Assembly: GCA_934746515.1 (NCBI GenBank)
Contig: CAKVFH010000020.1
Span: 1-14,709 of the forward strand
Direction: 5' to 3'
DNA length: 14,709 bases
Source of the DNA: an uncultured Clostridia bacterium
GTDB lineage: Bacteria; Bacillota; Clostridia; Christensenellales; UBA1242
Positions 6,856-14,368 of the stretch are shown in pieces. Below the pieces are notes generated by a model, which saw nothing but the letters and a program-made list of their open reading frames with translations, had not been told where the DNA came from and searched no databases. The position numbers and the translations under genes are program-made. The first letter of the stretch is position 1; every line of letters begins with the position of its first letter.

Positions 6856-8253
6856 TTATTGATTTGGTTGAGATTGTTTGGTTGTTGCATTTTGCAATTT
6901 TTGCAATAGTTTTTGATTTGCTAGCTCCCTTGCTTCAATTTTTTTCTTGATTTGGTTGATATGTTCAATTGCAGTTTCAGGAATTGCCATATTGTCGTAT
7001 TCTTTTTCGCCACGCCATGCACCAGTGCCAAAATAGTGAAAATTGTATGTTCCAAGAGATGACTCGTCGATTTTGTTGTCCTTGCCAAATCTTGACTCTC
7101 CGCCTTTTCCTGGTGCGATGCCTGGATTAACTCTGCCACCTTGGTTTGAATAATATTCATGTGTGTCTGAACCCATTGTTGCAAGCAATCCGTAAAACTG
7201 GCAATATTTATAAATAAATTCGATTTCGTCTGGTTCGTTAAAACCATGAAATGCTTCAATACCTTTAACTCCCAATTTTCGTAAATTTTCCATGAGTTCA
7301 AATGGTGAGTATTTGATACCGCCATAGCCGAATGGGTGAGCCAAAACAGAAATGCCATCGGCTTTTTCGGCAAAGTCTATAACTTGTTCGGCAGTTGGCC
7401 AATATTTTGCATCGTCAACATAAAGCTCGCCTTCTGGGTTGGTCAAAACAAGTCTTTGGAAAGTTCCAAAGTCGAGTGCTTTTTCGGCATTTGTTTTTTC
7501 TTCAATTGATTTTAAGAAAATTTTTCCGTTTTCACTATTGTTAATATAAGAAAATAGTTTGCTATTGAAAAAGTCAAAATTGATTTTGTATTCTTGACCG
7601 TTAATATTTACATATTCTGGAATTTGGTTTCCCGGAGTATAAATTTTGTTAAAATCAAGACCTGCATTCAAAAAGGTTTGTTTTTTTGGATTTTCTTTAT
7701 TCTTTTCGAGTTCAATGCTCACAAAATGATTGATTGTGAGTGGCTTGTCTGTTAGGTTCATTTCGTTGACTTTGTCAATTCGTCTCTGCAGTAAAGTTAA
7801 GATTCTCTTTATCTTGAATGAGCGGTCTAGGTATGGAAACTCATGAGAGTTAATCAGTTGTTTTGCTTTGTTGTAGTCAAAGTTATAGACCAAGATTTCA
7901 ATTTGCTGACCGTTTAGCCTGCAGGTTACTTCAACGCCATTAAATCCGTTGTCTGTTCCAATGCTATCGTGGTCGGAACTACCAATCAATGCTCGTGATT
8001 TCTCGTTTGCGCCATGCCTGAAATCATGTTTCTGTTGAGATGTTTTGTCATATAGCCTTGCGGAATTTTCTGCTTGCTCGTGATAAAAGAAGGAAGATCT
8101 TTTTCCGTCAGAGTAGGTTGTGTGTCCATGAGTATCGACAATAACATCGTTTTTGCCGACAGGTTCTTCAAACAAAACTTCAAATGGTTCAACCTTTGAA
8201 CCGATGTTTGCATGAACTTCATCGTACCATTTTTTCAAATAACTATAATTCAT
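6856..8253 (-). CDS. PHP-domain metal-dependent phosphoesterase with a large insert
   Basis: A 465-aa protein counted from the ATG at 8253. A GTG directly before it (8256) is also open, but the AAGGAG site is 7 nt from the ATG and only 4 nt from the GTG, so the ATG is preferred. Metal-binding PHP motifs appear in order: DTHGHTTYSDG (H42, H44, D49), SSDHDS (D94, H95, D96), GVEVTC (E108), VLAHPFGYG (H306) and MGSDTHE (D363, H365). PHP proteins hydrolyse phosphate esters with two or three metal ions; examples act on nucleotides, histidinol phosphate or DNA ends. Here roughly 180 residues separate GVEVTC from the AHP motif, making the protein much longer than the usual 280-300 aa stand-alone enzymes. 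The C-terminal 40 residues are a helical Lys/Gln-rich tail. The gene is a single transcription unit with a consensus promoter and its own terminator. The substrate is unknown. Confidence 0.88.
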   Translation of the reverse strand: MNYSYLKKWYDEVHANIGSKVEPFEVLFEEPVGKNDVIVDTHGHTTYSDGKRSSFFYHEQAENSARLYDKTSQQKHDFRHGANEKSRALIGSSDHDSIGTDNGFNGVEVTCRLNGQQIEILVYNFDYNKAKQLINSHEFPYLDRSFKIKRILTLLQRRIDKVNEMNLTDKPLTINHFVSIELEKNKENPKKQTFLNAGLDFNKIYTPGNQIPEYVNINGQEYKINFDFFNSKLFSYINNSENGKIFLKSIEEKTNAEKALDFGTFQRLVLTNPEGELYVDDAKYWPTAEQVIDFAEKADGISVLAHPFGYGGIKYSPFELMENLRKLGVKGIEAFHGFNEPDEIEFIYKYCQFYGLLATMGSDTHEYYSNQGGRVNPGIAPGKGGESRFGKDNKIDESSLGTYNFHYFGTGAWRGEKEYDNMAIPETAIEHINQIKKKIEARELANQKLLQKLQNATTKQSQPNQ

Positions 8254-8279
8254 CACAATTCTCCTTACTTACTATTTTT

Positions 8280-8308
8280 ATTATAACAAAATCTGGAGCT
8301 TATGTCAA
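8280..8308 (-). promoter_or_regulatory. Consensus promoter of the PHP-domain gene
   Basis: On the minus strand, TTGACA (8308-8303), a 17-bp spacer and TATAAT (8285-8280) form a perfect sigma-70/sigma-A promoter. The leader is about 20 nt and includes AAGGAG at about 8260-8265. Expression is likely constitutive and strong. Confidence 0.88.
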
Positions 8309-8344
8309 TAAAGGCGCAATTTGCAGTTTTATTACAATATTTGA

Positions 8345-8357
8345 ATTAACAGTTAAT
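8345..8357. promoter_or_regulatory. Inverted repeat upstream of adhE, possible operator
   Basis: ATTAAC-A-GTTAAT is a perfect 6-bp inverted repeat with one central base, about 30 bp upstream of the adhE -35 box and between the two divergent promoters. It could bind a regulator of adhE or of both genes. It does not match the Rex consensus well, and in AT-rich DNA it could be chance. Confidence 0.3.
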
Positions 8358-8387
8358 ATATTTGTGCATTATGGGTATATTTTTTAA

Positions 8388-8416
8388 TTGACCGAGTTTT
8401 CATTTCTCCGTATAAT
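8388..8416 (+). promoter_or_regulatory. Promoter of adhE
   Basis: TTGACC (8388-8393), a 17-bp spacer and a perfect TATAAT (8411-8416) are present. The predicted start near 8423 gives a leader of about 35 nt that ends in AAGGAGG (8442-8448), 9 nt before the ATG. Confidence 0.85.
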
Positions 8417-8457
8417 AATTTTGATATTAACGTGTTTCAACAAGGAGGTTTAATTTA

Positions 8458-11052
8458 ATGCAAGACATTATTGATTCACAAGAAAAACTAGAAGAACTTA
8501 TTGGCATTGTTCGTGAAGCGCAAAAAAAATATGCGTCATTTTCGCAAGAACAAGTTGATAAAATTTTCTTTGAAGCAGCAAAGGCTGCAAATATGGCAAG
8601 GATTCCACTTGCAAAATTTGCCGTTGAAGAAACTGGCATGGGTGTTGTTGAAGATAAGGTTATAAAAAACCATTTCGCTTCAGAATATATTTACAATAAA
8701 TATAAAGACGCTCAAACGGTTGGTGTTGTTGAAGACAACAAAGTTTATGGCACAAAAAAAATACTTGAACCAATTGGTGTTATCTGCGGTATAATCCCAA
8801 CAACAAACCCAACATCAACAGCAATCTTTAAAACACTTATTGCACTTAAAACTAGAAATGCAATAATCATCAGCCCACACCCAAGAGCTAAAAAGAGCAC
8901 AATTGAAGCTGTTAAAATCGTTTTGGAAGCTGCCGAAAAAGCAGGAGCTCCAAAAAACATTTTGGGCTGGATTGACGAGCCTACTCTTGACTTAACAAGC
9001 ACTCTTATGAAAGAGTCAGATATCATTCTTGCAACTGGTGGCCCGGGACTTGTTAAAGCGGCTTATTCAAGCTCAACTCCAGCGCTCGGTGTTGGTGCAG
9101 GAAACACACCAGCGGTTATTGATAGCTCAGCAGACATCAAACTTGCAGTAAACTCAATCATTCACAGCAAAACTTTTGATAATGGTATGATTTGTGCAAG
9201 TGAACAATCAGTTATTGTGTGCGCTGATGTTTATGATGCAGTAAAGCAAGAGTTCGAAAATCGCGGATGCTATTTTTTGAAAGGCGATGAAACCGACAAG
9301 GTTAGAAACACAATCATTATCAATGGTGCATTAAACTCAAAAATTGTTGGTCAAAGTGCATATAAAATCGCAGAGCTTGCCGGTGTGAGCGTTCCAGAAA
9401 ATACAAAAATATTGATTGGTGAAGTTGAAAGTGTTGAACTTTCAGAGCCATTTGCTCATGAAAAACTCAGCCCTGTTTTAGGCTTCTATAAGGCAGAAAA
9501 TTTTGATGAAGCAATCAAAAAAGCAGAAAGACTCATTGAAGATGGTGGTTTTGGACACACTTCTTCAGTTTATTTAAACACAATAACCGAACAAGACAAA
9601 CTCAAAAAATTCTACAGCAAAATGAAGACCTGCAGAATCTTGGTGAACACTCCATCATCGCAAGGTGGCATTGGTGATTTGTATAATTTCAATTTGACAC
9701 CATCACTCACTCTTGGTTGCGGATCTTGGGGCGGTAATAGTGTTAGTGAAAATGTTGGAATAAAACATTTGTTAAATGTAAAAATAGTTGCGGAAAGGAG
9801 AGAAAATATGTTGTGGTTCAGAACACCTCAAAAGGTTTACATCAAAAAAGGTTGCTTGCCTGTTGCACTTGAAGAGCTTAAAACTGTGCTTAACAAGAAA
9901 CGTGTGTTTATTGTAACAGACTCATTCTTGTTTAACAATGGCTACACAAAGCCAATCACTGACAAACTTGACGAACTTGGAATTTTTTATAGTGTATTTT
10001 CAAATGTTGCACCAGACCCAACACTTGCTTGCGCAAAAGAAGGTGCAGAGCAGATTAGAGCCTTTAAGCCTGATGCAATCATTGCTATTGGTGGCGGTTC
10101 TGCAATGGACGCTGGCAAAATCATGTGGGTTATGTATGAACATCCAGAAGTTGATTTTGCAGACCTTGCAATGAGATTTATGGATATTAGAAAGAGAGTT
10201 TACACATTCCCAAAGATGGGTGAAAAAGCATACTTTATTGCTATTCCAACAAGCGCTGGAACTGGCAGTGAAGTTACACCTTTTGCGGTTATCACCGATG
10301 AACAAACAGGTGTTAAATATCCACTTGCTGACTATGAACTTTTGCCAAACATGGCAATTGTTGATGCCGACATGATGATGAATGCTCCAAAGGGTTTGAC
10401 TTCGGCTTCTGGAATTGATGCGGTTTCACATTGTTTGGAAGCCTATGCTTCAATGATGGCGACAGAGTTCACTGATGGTTTGGCACTTGAAAGTTTGAAA
10501 ATGATCTTTGAATTTCTTCCAAGAGCTTACGAAAATGGCGCTAGTGACCCAGAAGCTAGAGAAAAAATGGCAAATGCTGCAACAATGGCTGGTATGGCTT
10601 TTGCAAATGCATTTTTAGGTGTATGTCACTCAATGGCACACAAACTTGGTGCATTCCACCACATTGCACATGGTATTGCTAATGCTCTGATGCTTGATGA
10701 AGTTTTGAGATATAATGCAAGTGAAGTTCCTGCAAAAATGGGAACCTTCCCACAATATGAATATCCACACACCTTAAGGCGTTATGCAGAAGTTGCTGAA
10801 GCTTTGAATTTGGGTGGCAACACTGACCAAGAAAAACTTGAAAACTTGATTAAAGCTATTGATGAGCTTAAAGATAAAATTGGAATCAAAAAGACAATCA
10901 GAGATTATGGTGTTGAAGAAGGCAAGTTCCTTGCAACACTTGATGAAATGAGTGAACAGGCATTTGATGATCAATGCACTGGCGCAAATCCAAGATATCC
11001 AAAAATTTCAGAAATTAAAGAAATGTACTTAAAAGCTTATTACGGAAAATAA
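8458..11052 (+). CDS. adhE: Bifunctional aldehyde-alcohol dehydrogenase
   Basis: An 864-aa two-domain fusion that reduces acetyl-CoA to acetaldehyde and then to ethanol, using two NADH. The N-terminal CoA-acylating aldehyde dehydrogenase half (1 to about 440) carries the catalytic Cys246 in NGMICASEQ and the nucleotide-binding IVGVICGIIPTTNPT-like region near residue 100. The C-terminal iron-dependent alcohol dehydrogenase half (about 450-864) has GGGSAMDAGK and the iron ligands D654, H658, H724 and H738 in GIDAVSH, VCHSMAH and HIAHG. Numbering is nearly that of E. coli AdhE. All key residues are intact; the length is only slightly short of the E. coli enzyme. In fermenters it balances redox and forms spirosome filaments; that is family knowledge. 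It is followed after 14 nt by a kinase-like gene on the same transcript. Confidence 0.97.
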   Translation: MQDIIDSQEKLEELIGIVREAQKKYASFSQEQVDKIFFEAAKAANMARIPLAKFAVEETGMGVVEDKVIKNHFASEYIYNKYKDAQTVGVVEDNKVYGTKKILEPIGVICGIIPTTNPTSTAIFKTLIALKTRNAIIISPHPRAKKSTIEAVKIVLEAAEKAGAPKNILGWIDEPTLDLTSTLMKESDIILATGGPGLVKAAYSSSTPALGVGAGNTPAVIDSSADIKLAVNSIIHSKTFDNGMICASEQSVIVCADVYDAVKQEFENRGCYFLKGDETDKVRNTIIINGALNSKIVGQSAYKIAELAGVSVPENTKILIGEVESVELSEPFAHEKLSPVLGFYKAENFDEAIKKAERLIEDGGFGHTSSVYLNTITEQDKLKKFYSKMKTCRILVNTPSSQGGIGDLYNFNLTPSLTLGCGSWGGNSVSENVGIKHLLNVKIVAERRENMLWFRTPQKVYIKKGCLPVALEELKTVLNKKRVFIVTDSFLFNNGYTKPITDKLDELGIFYSVFSNVAPDPTLACAKEGAEQIRAFKPDAIIAIGGGSAMDAGKIMWVMYEHPEVDFADLAMRFMDIRKRVYTFPKMGEKAYFIAIPTSAGTGSEVTPFAVITDEQTGVKYPLADYELLPNMAIVDADMMMNAPKGLTSASGIDAVSHCLEAYASMMATEFTDGLALESLKMIFEFLPRAYENGASDPEAREKMANAATMAGMAFANAFLGVCHSMAHKLGAFHHIAHGIANALMLDEVLRYNASEVPAKMGTFPQYEYPHTLRRYAEVAEALNLGGNTDQEKLENLIKAIDELKDKIGIKKTIRDYGVEEGKFLATLDEMSEQAFDDQCTGANPRYPKISEIKEMYLKAYYGK
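9794..9810 (+). promoter_or_regulatory. Possible internal ribosome binding site and start within adhE
   Basis: AAAGGAG (9794-9800) lies exactly 7 nt before an in-frame ATG (9808, Met451), at the start of the alcohol dehydrogenase half. Starting there would make a separate 414-aa Fe-ADH. The nucleotides encode the conserved A-E-R-R-E-N-M stretch of AdhE, so the match may be a by-product of the protein sequence. Confidence 0.35.
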
Positions 11053-11066
11053 AAGGGGGAAGAAAA

Positions 11067-11813
11067 ATGAAGTTAGAACAAGTTGTAGCGGTTAGAAAAA
11101 ATAAAACAATCTACCAAGATGAAAACAAATTGATAAAATTATTTGATGAAACTTATTCAGTTGCAAATGTATTGAATGAAGCATTGAACCAAGCAAGGAT
11201 TTACGAGACAGGTCTCAATATTCCTGCGCTTCAAGAAGTTACAAAAATTGATGGCAAGTGGGTAATTTCAATGGATTTTATTGAAGGAAAAACACTTGAA
11301 CAGCTCATTGATGAAAACCCTTCAAAAGTTGACAGCTATTTAAAACTTTTTGTTGAAACTCAAATTGAGATGCACTCAAAAAGATCAACACTTCTCAGAA
11401 AACTTCATGATAAAATGGCTGACAAAATCGACGAAACCGAACTTTCTGATTCAAAGAAATTTGATTTAAAATCAAGACTTGCTGGTTTTGAAAAACACAA
11501 CAAGGTTTTGCATGGCGACTACCAATTTAGCAATGTTATCATTGACAAAAACGGCAAAGTTTACATTGTTGACTGGTCACATGCCACACAAGGCAATGCT
11601 TCAGCTGATGTAGCTATGAGTTATCTATTGATGAAAATGGACAAAAAAGACGAACTTGCTGAAAAATATCTTGATTTGTTCTGCAAGAAAACAAACACAG
11701 ACAAACATTATGTTCAAACTTGGGTTCCAATTGTTGCGGCTGCACATCTCAACAAATGCAAGCCAGAAAACAAGGCTATGCTTGAAAGTTTTATTGATGT
11801 TGTTGAATACTAA
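11067..11813 (+). CDS. APH-fold phosphotransferase family protein
   Basis: A 248-aa protein with the aminoglycoside phosphotransferase / choline-kinase fold. HGDYQFSN (149-156) is the Brenner-type catalytic loop, with D151 the catalytic base and N156 a metal ligand. VDWSHATQGNASADVAMSY follows, with D169 in the DFG-like position. The N-terminal half shows strands of a small ATP-binding lobe, including a WVISMDFIEGKTLEQLI hinge. Such proteins phosphorylate small hydroxyl or amino compounds; the substrate cannot be told from sequence, and drug resistance should not be assumed. Its start has an AGGGGGAAG binding site. It sits 14 nt after adhE with no terminator between them, so they are co-transcribed. 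Why a small-molecule kinase is paired with adhE is unclear. Confidence 0.85.
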   Translation: MKLEQVVAVRKNKTIYQDENKLIKLFDETYSVANVLNEALNQARIYETGLNIPALQEVTKIDGKWVISMDFIEGKTLEQLIDENPSKVDSYLKLFVETQIEMHSKRSTLLRKLHDKMADKIDETELSDSKKFDLKSRLAGFEKHNKVLHGDYQFSNVIIDKNGKVYIVDWSHATQGNASADVAMSYLLMKMDKKDELAEKYLDLFCKKTNTDKHYVQTWVPIVAAAHLNKCKPENKAMLESFIDVVEY

Positions 11814-11821
11814 AAGTAATG

Positions 11822-11874
11822 GTGATAAATTAAGTAATGCTTAAAAGGCGGCTTAATTTATCACTGTTTTTTTT
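11822..11874 (+). terminator. Terminator of the adhE operon
   Basis: GTGATAAATTAAG (11822-11834) pairs perfectly over 13 bp with CTTAATTTATCAC (11852-11864). The loop is 17 nt, and TGTTTTTTTT follows. The long loop is somewhat unusual but the stem and U-tract are clear. Confidence 0.87.
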
Positions 11875-11883
11875 CTGAAATTC

Positions 11884-11911
11884 TTGCTAAAATCTCTTTA
11901 TATGTTATAAT
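11884..11911 (+). promoter_or_regulatory. Promoter of the 149-aa orphan gene
   Basis: A perfect TATAAT (11906-11911) is preceded by TTGCTA (11884-11889) at 16 bp, and followed after only 7 nt by the ATG at 11919. The predicted mRNA is leaderless. The upstream ATG at 11910 lies inside the -10 box and so cannot be the start. Confidence 0.7.
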
Positions 11912-11918
11912 GTTACCT

Positions 11919-12368
11919 ATGATAGTTTATAGATATGCAAGTGCTGGCGAATTGTCTTCAATATTAAAAGGACAAATTAAAAATAATGGGTCTTATTTTG
12001 ATGAGAGTTTTAGCAATACTCATAAATATAAGTCTGGGGTTAGATATACACACTTTTTTAAAAAATTAAAAGATTTACCGGATCTTCAAAAGACCTTTGG
12101 ATGTCATGAAGGAATGTTTATTTGTAAATATAATATTCCGCTAAGGTTGTTGATTTCGACTTCAGGAAAAGGTTTTTATGATTCAAGAACTTCGGGTTAT
12201 GAAGAACTATATGATACTATCAAAGAGTTTGCTGTCGAATCATCAAAACTAAAGTCAGAGTATCTTGAAGATTTTATTTTTGATGAAAATTGCGATTTAT
12301 GTCCAGAAGAAATAAAAGCAATTTTCAAGGAAAGGGAAGATGAGAATTTGCAAATTTCGGGTGATTAG
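11919..12368 (+). CDS. Small unrecognised orphan protein, possibly ADP-ribosyltransferase-like
   Basis: A 149-aa protein counted from the ATG at 11919; a longer reading from 11910 would begin inside the -10 promoter box. It starts MIVYRYASAGELSSILKG, a strand-helix pattern seen at the N-terminus of several ADP-ribosyltransferase-like proteins. It continues with conserved-looking THKYKSGVRYTHFF (34-47), FICKYNIPL (67-75) and GYEELYDTIKEFAVES (93-108). The last part carries a CDLC pair (125-128) and a charged tail. A full R-S-E catalytic signature cannot be demonstrated, so the function is unassigned. There is no signal peptide or membrane segment. It forms its own transcript, stops with TAG (the only non-TAA stop in the window) and ends before the hairpin at 12428-12490. 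Confidence 0.72.
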   Translation: MIVYRYASAGELSSILKGQIKNNGSYFDESFSNTHKYKSGVRYTHFFKKLKDLPDLQKTFGCHEGMFICKYNIPLRLLISTSGKGFYDSRTSGYEELYDTIKEFAVESSKLKSEYLEDFIFDENCDLCPEEIKAIFKEREDENLQISGD

Positions 12369-12427
12369 GTTTGTGTGTGATAGCGAGACACTTGACAAAT
12401 TTTTTCGTAGGTAATAAAAAAACATAT

Positions 12428-12490
12428 AAAAAATCTATGCGATGTTAAGGTATTCTTTTAAAGAAATACTTCAGCTAGCATAGATTTTTT
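12428..12490. terminator. Long bidirectional terminator hairpin
   Basis: AAAAAATCTATGC (12428-12440) pairs perfectly with GCATAGATTTTTT (12478-12490). The 37-nt interior contains a second imperfect hairpin built on GTATTCTT/AAGAAATAC. U-tracts occur on both strands, so it can end the plus-strand 149-aa gene and the minus-strand lipoprotein gene. Confidence 0.8.
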
Positions 12491-12496
12491 ATTATT

Positions 12497-14185
12497 TTAC
12501 ACTTCTTGTTTAACAACTTTGTAATTTGTTGAACTTCCATCAACTAAGATTGATTCATAACCTTCTGCAACGAAATTTTCAACAGGACTTTCAGATTCAG
12601 ATTTTGCTGGGTTGTAGTTTTCAAATGTTCCACCTTTAACAATGATTTTTGCTGTTTTAACGTCATAGTCTTTTTTATTTAATGTCCATTTTGGTGTGTG
12701 ACATTTAAATGTTCCATCTAATATTGTGACTTGAGCAGATCCTTCTAAATAAATTAAATCATATTGGTCATCTGTTCCGGTTATTTCTTGTGTAAAAGTT
12801 CCACTTTCAATAGTAACTTTAGAATTTATAATTGCATGAACAGCCATTGCATATCGATCAGAACTTTCTTTTGCAATAATTGTTCCGTTTCCAGTAATTG
12901 TTACATCGGCACCAATTCCTGCCAAAATAACACCATTAGAACCATCGCCTTTTAATGTTTTGCCATTAAGATCAAGAGTTATTTTTCTTATAAATACGAA
13001 ATTCTCATCTGTTTCAATATCTGAAAGTAAAACGATTTCCGCATCGTCAACTTGAGCTGCAGAAACAAGTTCGGCAGCTGAAACAACACCAAATTTAAAA
13101 TTGACATCTTCGTTAAAGTTTATGGTTGTTTTTTCAGAATTAAATTTAAGTGATTCTTCGCTACCAATAAGTGTTCCATTTTCAAACATAACATTAAGAC
13201 CGTCTTCAACCGACAAAGGATATTTTGAAGGAACAGTTAATGTGTAACCATTTAGGTTAAATTCATAATTAAGATAAATGTTTTCATAAACAGGTTGTCC
13301 TTCATTTTCTGAAACTTGAACTTTTTTCATAACACCAACATCAGTTGCTTTTAATGTTGCTGTTTCACTAACTTCAATATCATTTAGAAGAGCAAAGTTA
13401 GTAACACCGTTTTTAAGAAGATATGAAATTTCTTCACTTGTTCTTACATCATATTGTCTACCAAATTGAGCACCATTATTAACTTCAAACACATCGAAAT
13501 GTGGATTTTCTGATGTTGAATCTGTATAGGTGTAGGTTGTTGTTGTAACTAAACCCCACCTGTCAGTTTTTGATTCAATTTTAGCAATACCAATGCCGTC
13601 GTCGCCTTTGTCTCCCTTTTCACCATCTTGACCATTTATGCCGTCTTTACCGTCCTTGCCATTTACACCGTCTTTACCGTTTTGACCATTCACACCATTT
13701 TGACCATTTCTACCATTTGTTACGGTGAAAGTTTCTGAATAACCATTTGAAAGGGTGATTGTGTAGGTGTCAACCAAGCCGTTTGAACTTGTTTTTGTAA
13801 TACTTGTAACACTAACGCCGTCTTTACCATTTGCACCGTCGTTTCCTTTTTCACCTTTTTCACCGGTTACTTTTCCAGCGTCAACTATGCTGCCGTCGCT
13901 GAGAGTAACTTTTAAGTGACCGTTTGAATCAGTTTCGACTTTTGTGATGCCGGCAAGTGTTGCTAAAAATTCTTCAAATGTTCCGGTAAATCCTTCTGCT
14001 TTGGCTTGGGTGTATGCATTGTCTGCAGTCCAAATTATTGCTGGAACTTCTGGATCTTTGTTGCTACTTTTGTCCTTTCCGCAAGCGGAAAGCGAACAAG
14101 CCATAGCAAGCGACAAGCCTGCAATTGCGATAGGTTTTAAGATTTTTCCTCCCTTTGTTTTATTTTGTTTTTCTTTTTCTTTCAT
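12497..14185 (-). CDS. Surface lipoprotein with collagen-like repeats and beta-helix-like C-terminus
   Basis: A 562-aa protein. A Lys-rich N-terminus and hydrophobic segment end in the lipobox LSAC (Cys35), so it is lipid-anchored outside the membrane. Two collagen-like blocks of Gly-X-Y follow: about 108-123 (GEK GEK GND...) and 158-196 (13 triplets, mostly GxN, GKD and GDK). They are interleaved with three related beta modules of the type ITKTSSNGLVDTYTITLSNG (about 80-107, 124-157, 198-238). Residues 250-562 look like a right-handed beta-helix. The pattern LLNDIEVSE...FNLNGYTL (266-315) recurs as LLSDIETDE...LDLNGKTL (386-411), followed by ITGNGTI, KVTIESGTF, QVTILDGTF and AKIIVKGGTF rungs. 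A stalk-and-tip adhesin or glycan-binding role is likely but inferred; no catalytic motif was seen. AGGAGG lies 5 nt before the ATG. A divergent XRE regulator and operator-like repeats lie upstream. Confidence 0.88.
   Translation of the reverse strand: MKEKEKQNKTKGGKILKPIAIAGLSLAMACSLSACGKDKSSNKDPEVPAIIWTADNAYTQAKAEGFTGTFEEFLATLAGITKVETDSNGHLKVTLSDGSIVDAGKVTGEKGEKGNDGANGKDGVSVTSITKTSSNGLVDTYTITLSNGYSETFTVTNGRNGQNGVNGQNGKDGVNGKDGKDGINGQDGEKGDKGDDGIGIAKIESKTDRWGLVTTTTYTYTDSTSENPHFDVFEVNNGAQFGRQYDVRTSEEISYLLKNGVTNFALLNDIEVSETATLKATDVGVMKKVQVSENEGQPVYENIYLNYEFNLNGYTLTVPSKYPLSVEDGLNVMFENGTLIGSEESLKFNSEKTTINFNEDVNFKFGVVSAAELVSAAQVDDAEIVLLSDIETDENFVFIRKITLDLNGKTLKGDGSNGVILAGIGADVTITGNGTIIAKESSDRYAMAVHAIINSKVTIESGTFTQEITGTDDQYDLIYLEGSAQVTILDGTFKCHTPKWTLNKKDYDVKTAKIIVKGGTFENYNPAKSESESPVENFVAEGYESILVDGSSTNYKVVKQEV
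13601..13712 (-). repeat. Collagen-like G-X-Y coding repeat (long block)
   Basis: This is the DNA for the 13-triplet collagen-like block of the lipoprotein. It shows near-identical 9- and 18-bp units (variants of ccgtctttaccgtt and ccattttgacc on the plus strand). Such repeats can change length by slippage or recombination, which would shorten or lengthen the stalk. Confidence 0.7.
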
Positions 14186-14284
14186 AGTATCCTCCTACTA
14201 AAAAATTTTATTGGTATTAGTTTGAAATGTATAAAATCTCGCAATAAATGTTCCAAACAATCATACTCTTAATAAAAATATAGC

Positions 14285-14290
14285 ATTATA
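14285..14290 (-). promoter_or_regulatory. -10 box of the lipoprotein gene, no good -35
   Basis: A minus-strand TATAAT (14290-14285) is the best promoter candidate for the lipoprotein gene, giving a leader of about 95 nt. At 17-bp spacing the -35 hexamer would be GATATT, a poor match lying inside the operator-like repeats. That suggests the promoter is regulated. Confidence 0.5.
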
Positions 14291-14332
14291 TGTGATATTT
14301 TGCAACAAATATCGCAATAAATGTGATATTTT
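14290..14332. promoter_or_regulatory. Operator-like repeat cluster between lipoprotein and XRE genes
   Basis: ATGTGATATTTT occurs at 14290-14301 and again at 14321-14332, 31 bp apart (about three helical turns). GATATTT (14294-14300), its reverse complement AAATATC (14307-14313) and GATATTT again (14325-14331) form two overlapping inverted repeats with 6- and 11-nt spacers. CGCAATAAATGT is also repeated (14240-14251 and 14313-14324). The cluster overlaps the presumed lipoprotein promoter and lies upstream of the XRE gene. Confidence 0.55.
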
Positions 14333-14368
14333 TACAAAATTTTACATATTTTGACAAGTTGTATATGA

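Noticed and set aside
6921..7373. 150-aa minus-strand open frame inside the PHP gene
   Set aside because: It is an alternate-frame shadow of the PHP coding region, which has all metal motifs in its own frame.
8421..8445. Possible Rex (NADH-sensing repressor) site in the adhE leader (TTGATATTAAC...TTTCAACAA)
   Set aside because: Only one half resembles the Rex consensus, and the 18-bp spacing does not fit; Rex control of adhE is common, but it is not supported here by sequence.
11067..11813. Aminoglycoside resistance gene
   Set aside because: Only the general APH-fold catalytic motifs are present; the fold covers many metabolic kinases, and the location in an adhE operon gives no support for resistance.
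11656..11844. 62-aa open frame overlapping the end of the kinase gene and its terminator
   Set aside because: It runs into the terminator stem, has no ribosome binding site and overlaps the APH-fold gene in another frame.
14351..14356. Consensus TTGACA upstream of the XRE gene
   Set aside because: No acceptable -10 hexamer lies 16-18 bp downstream; the nearest TATGAT is only 7 bp away.
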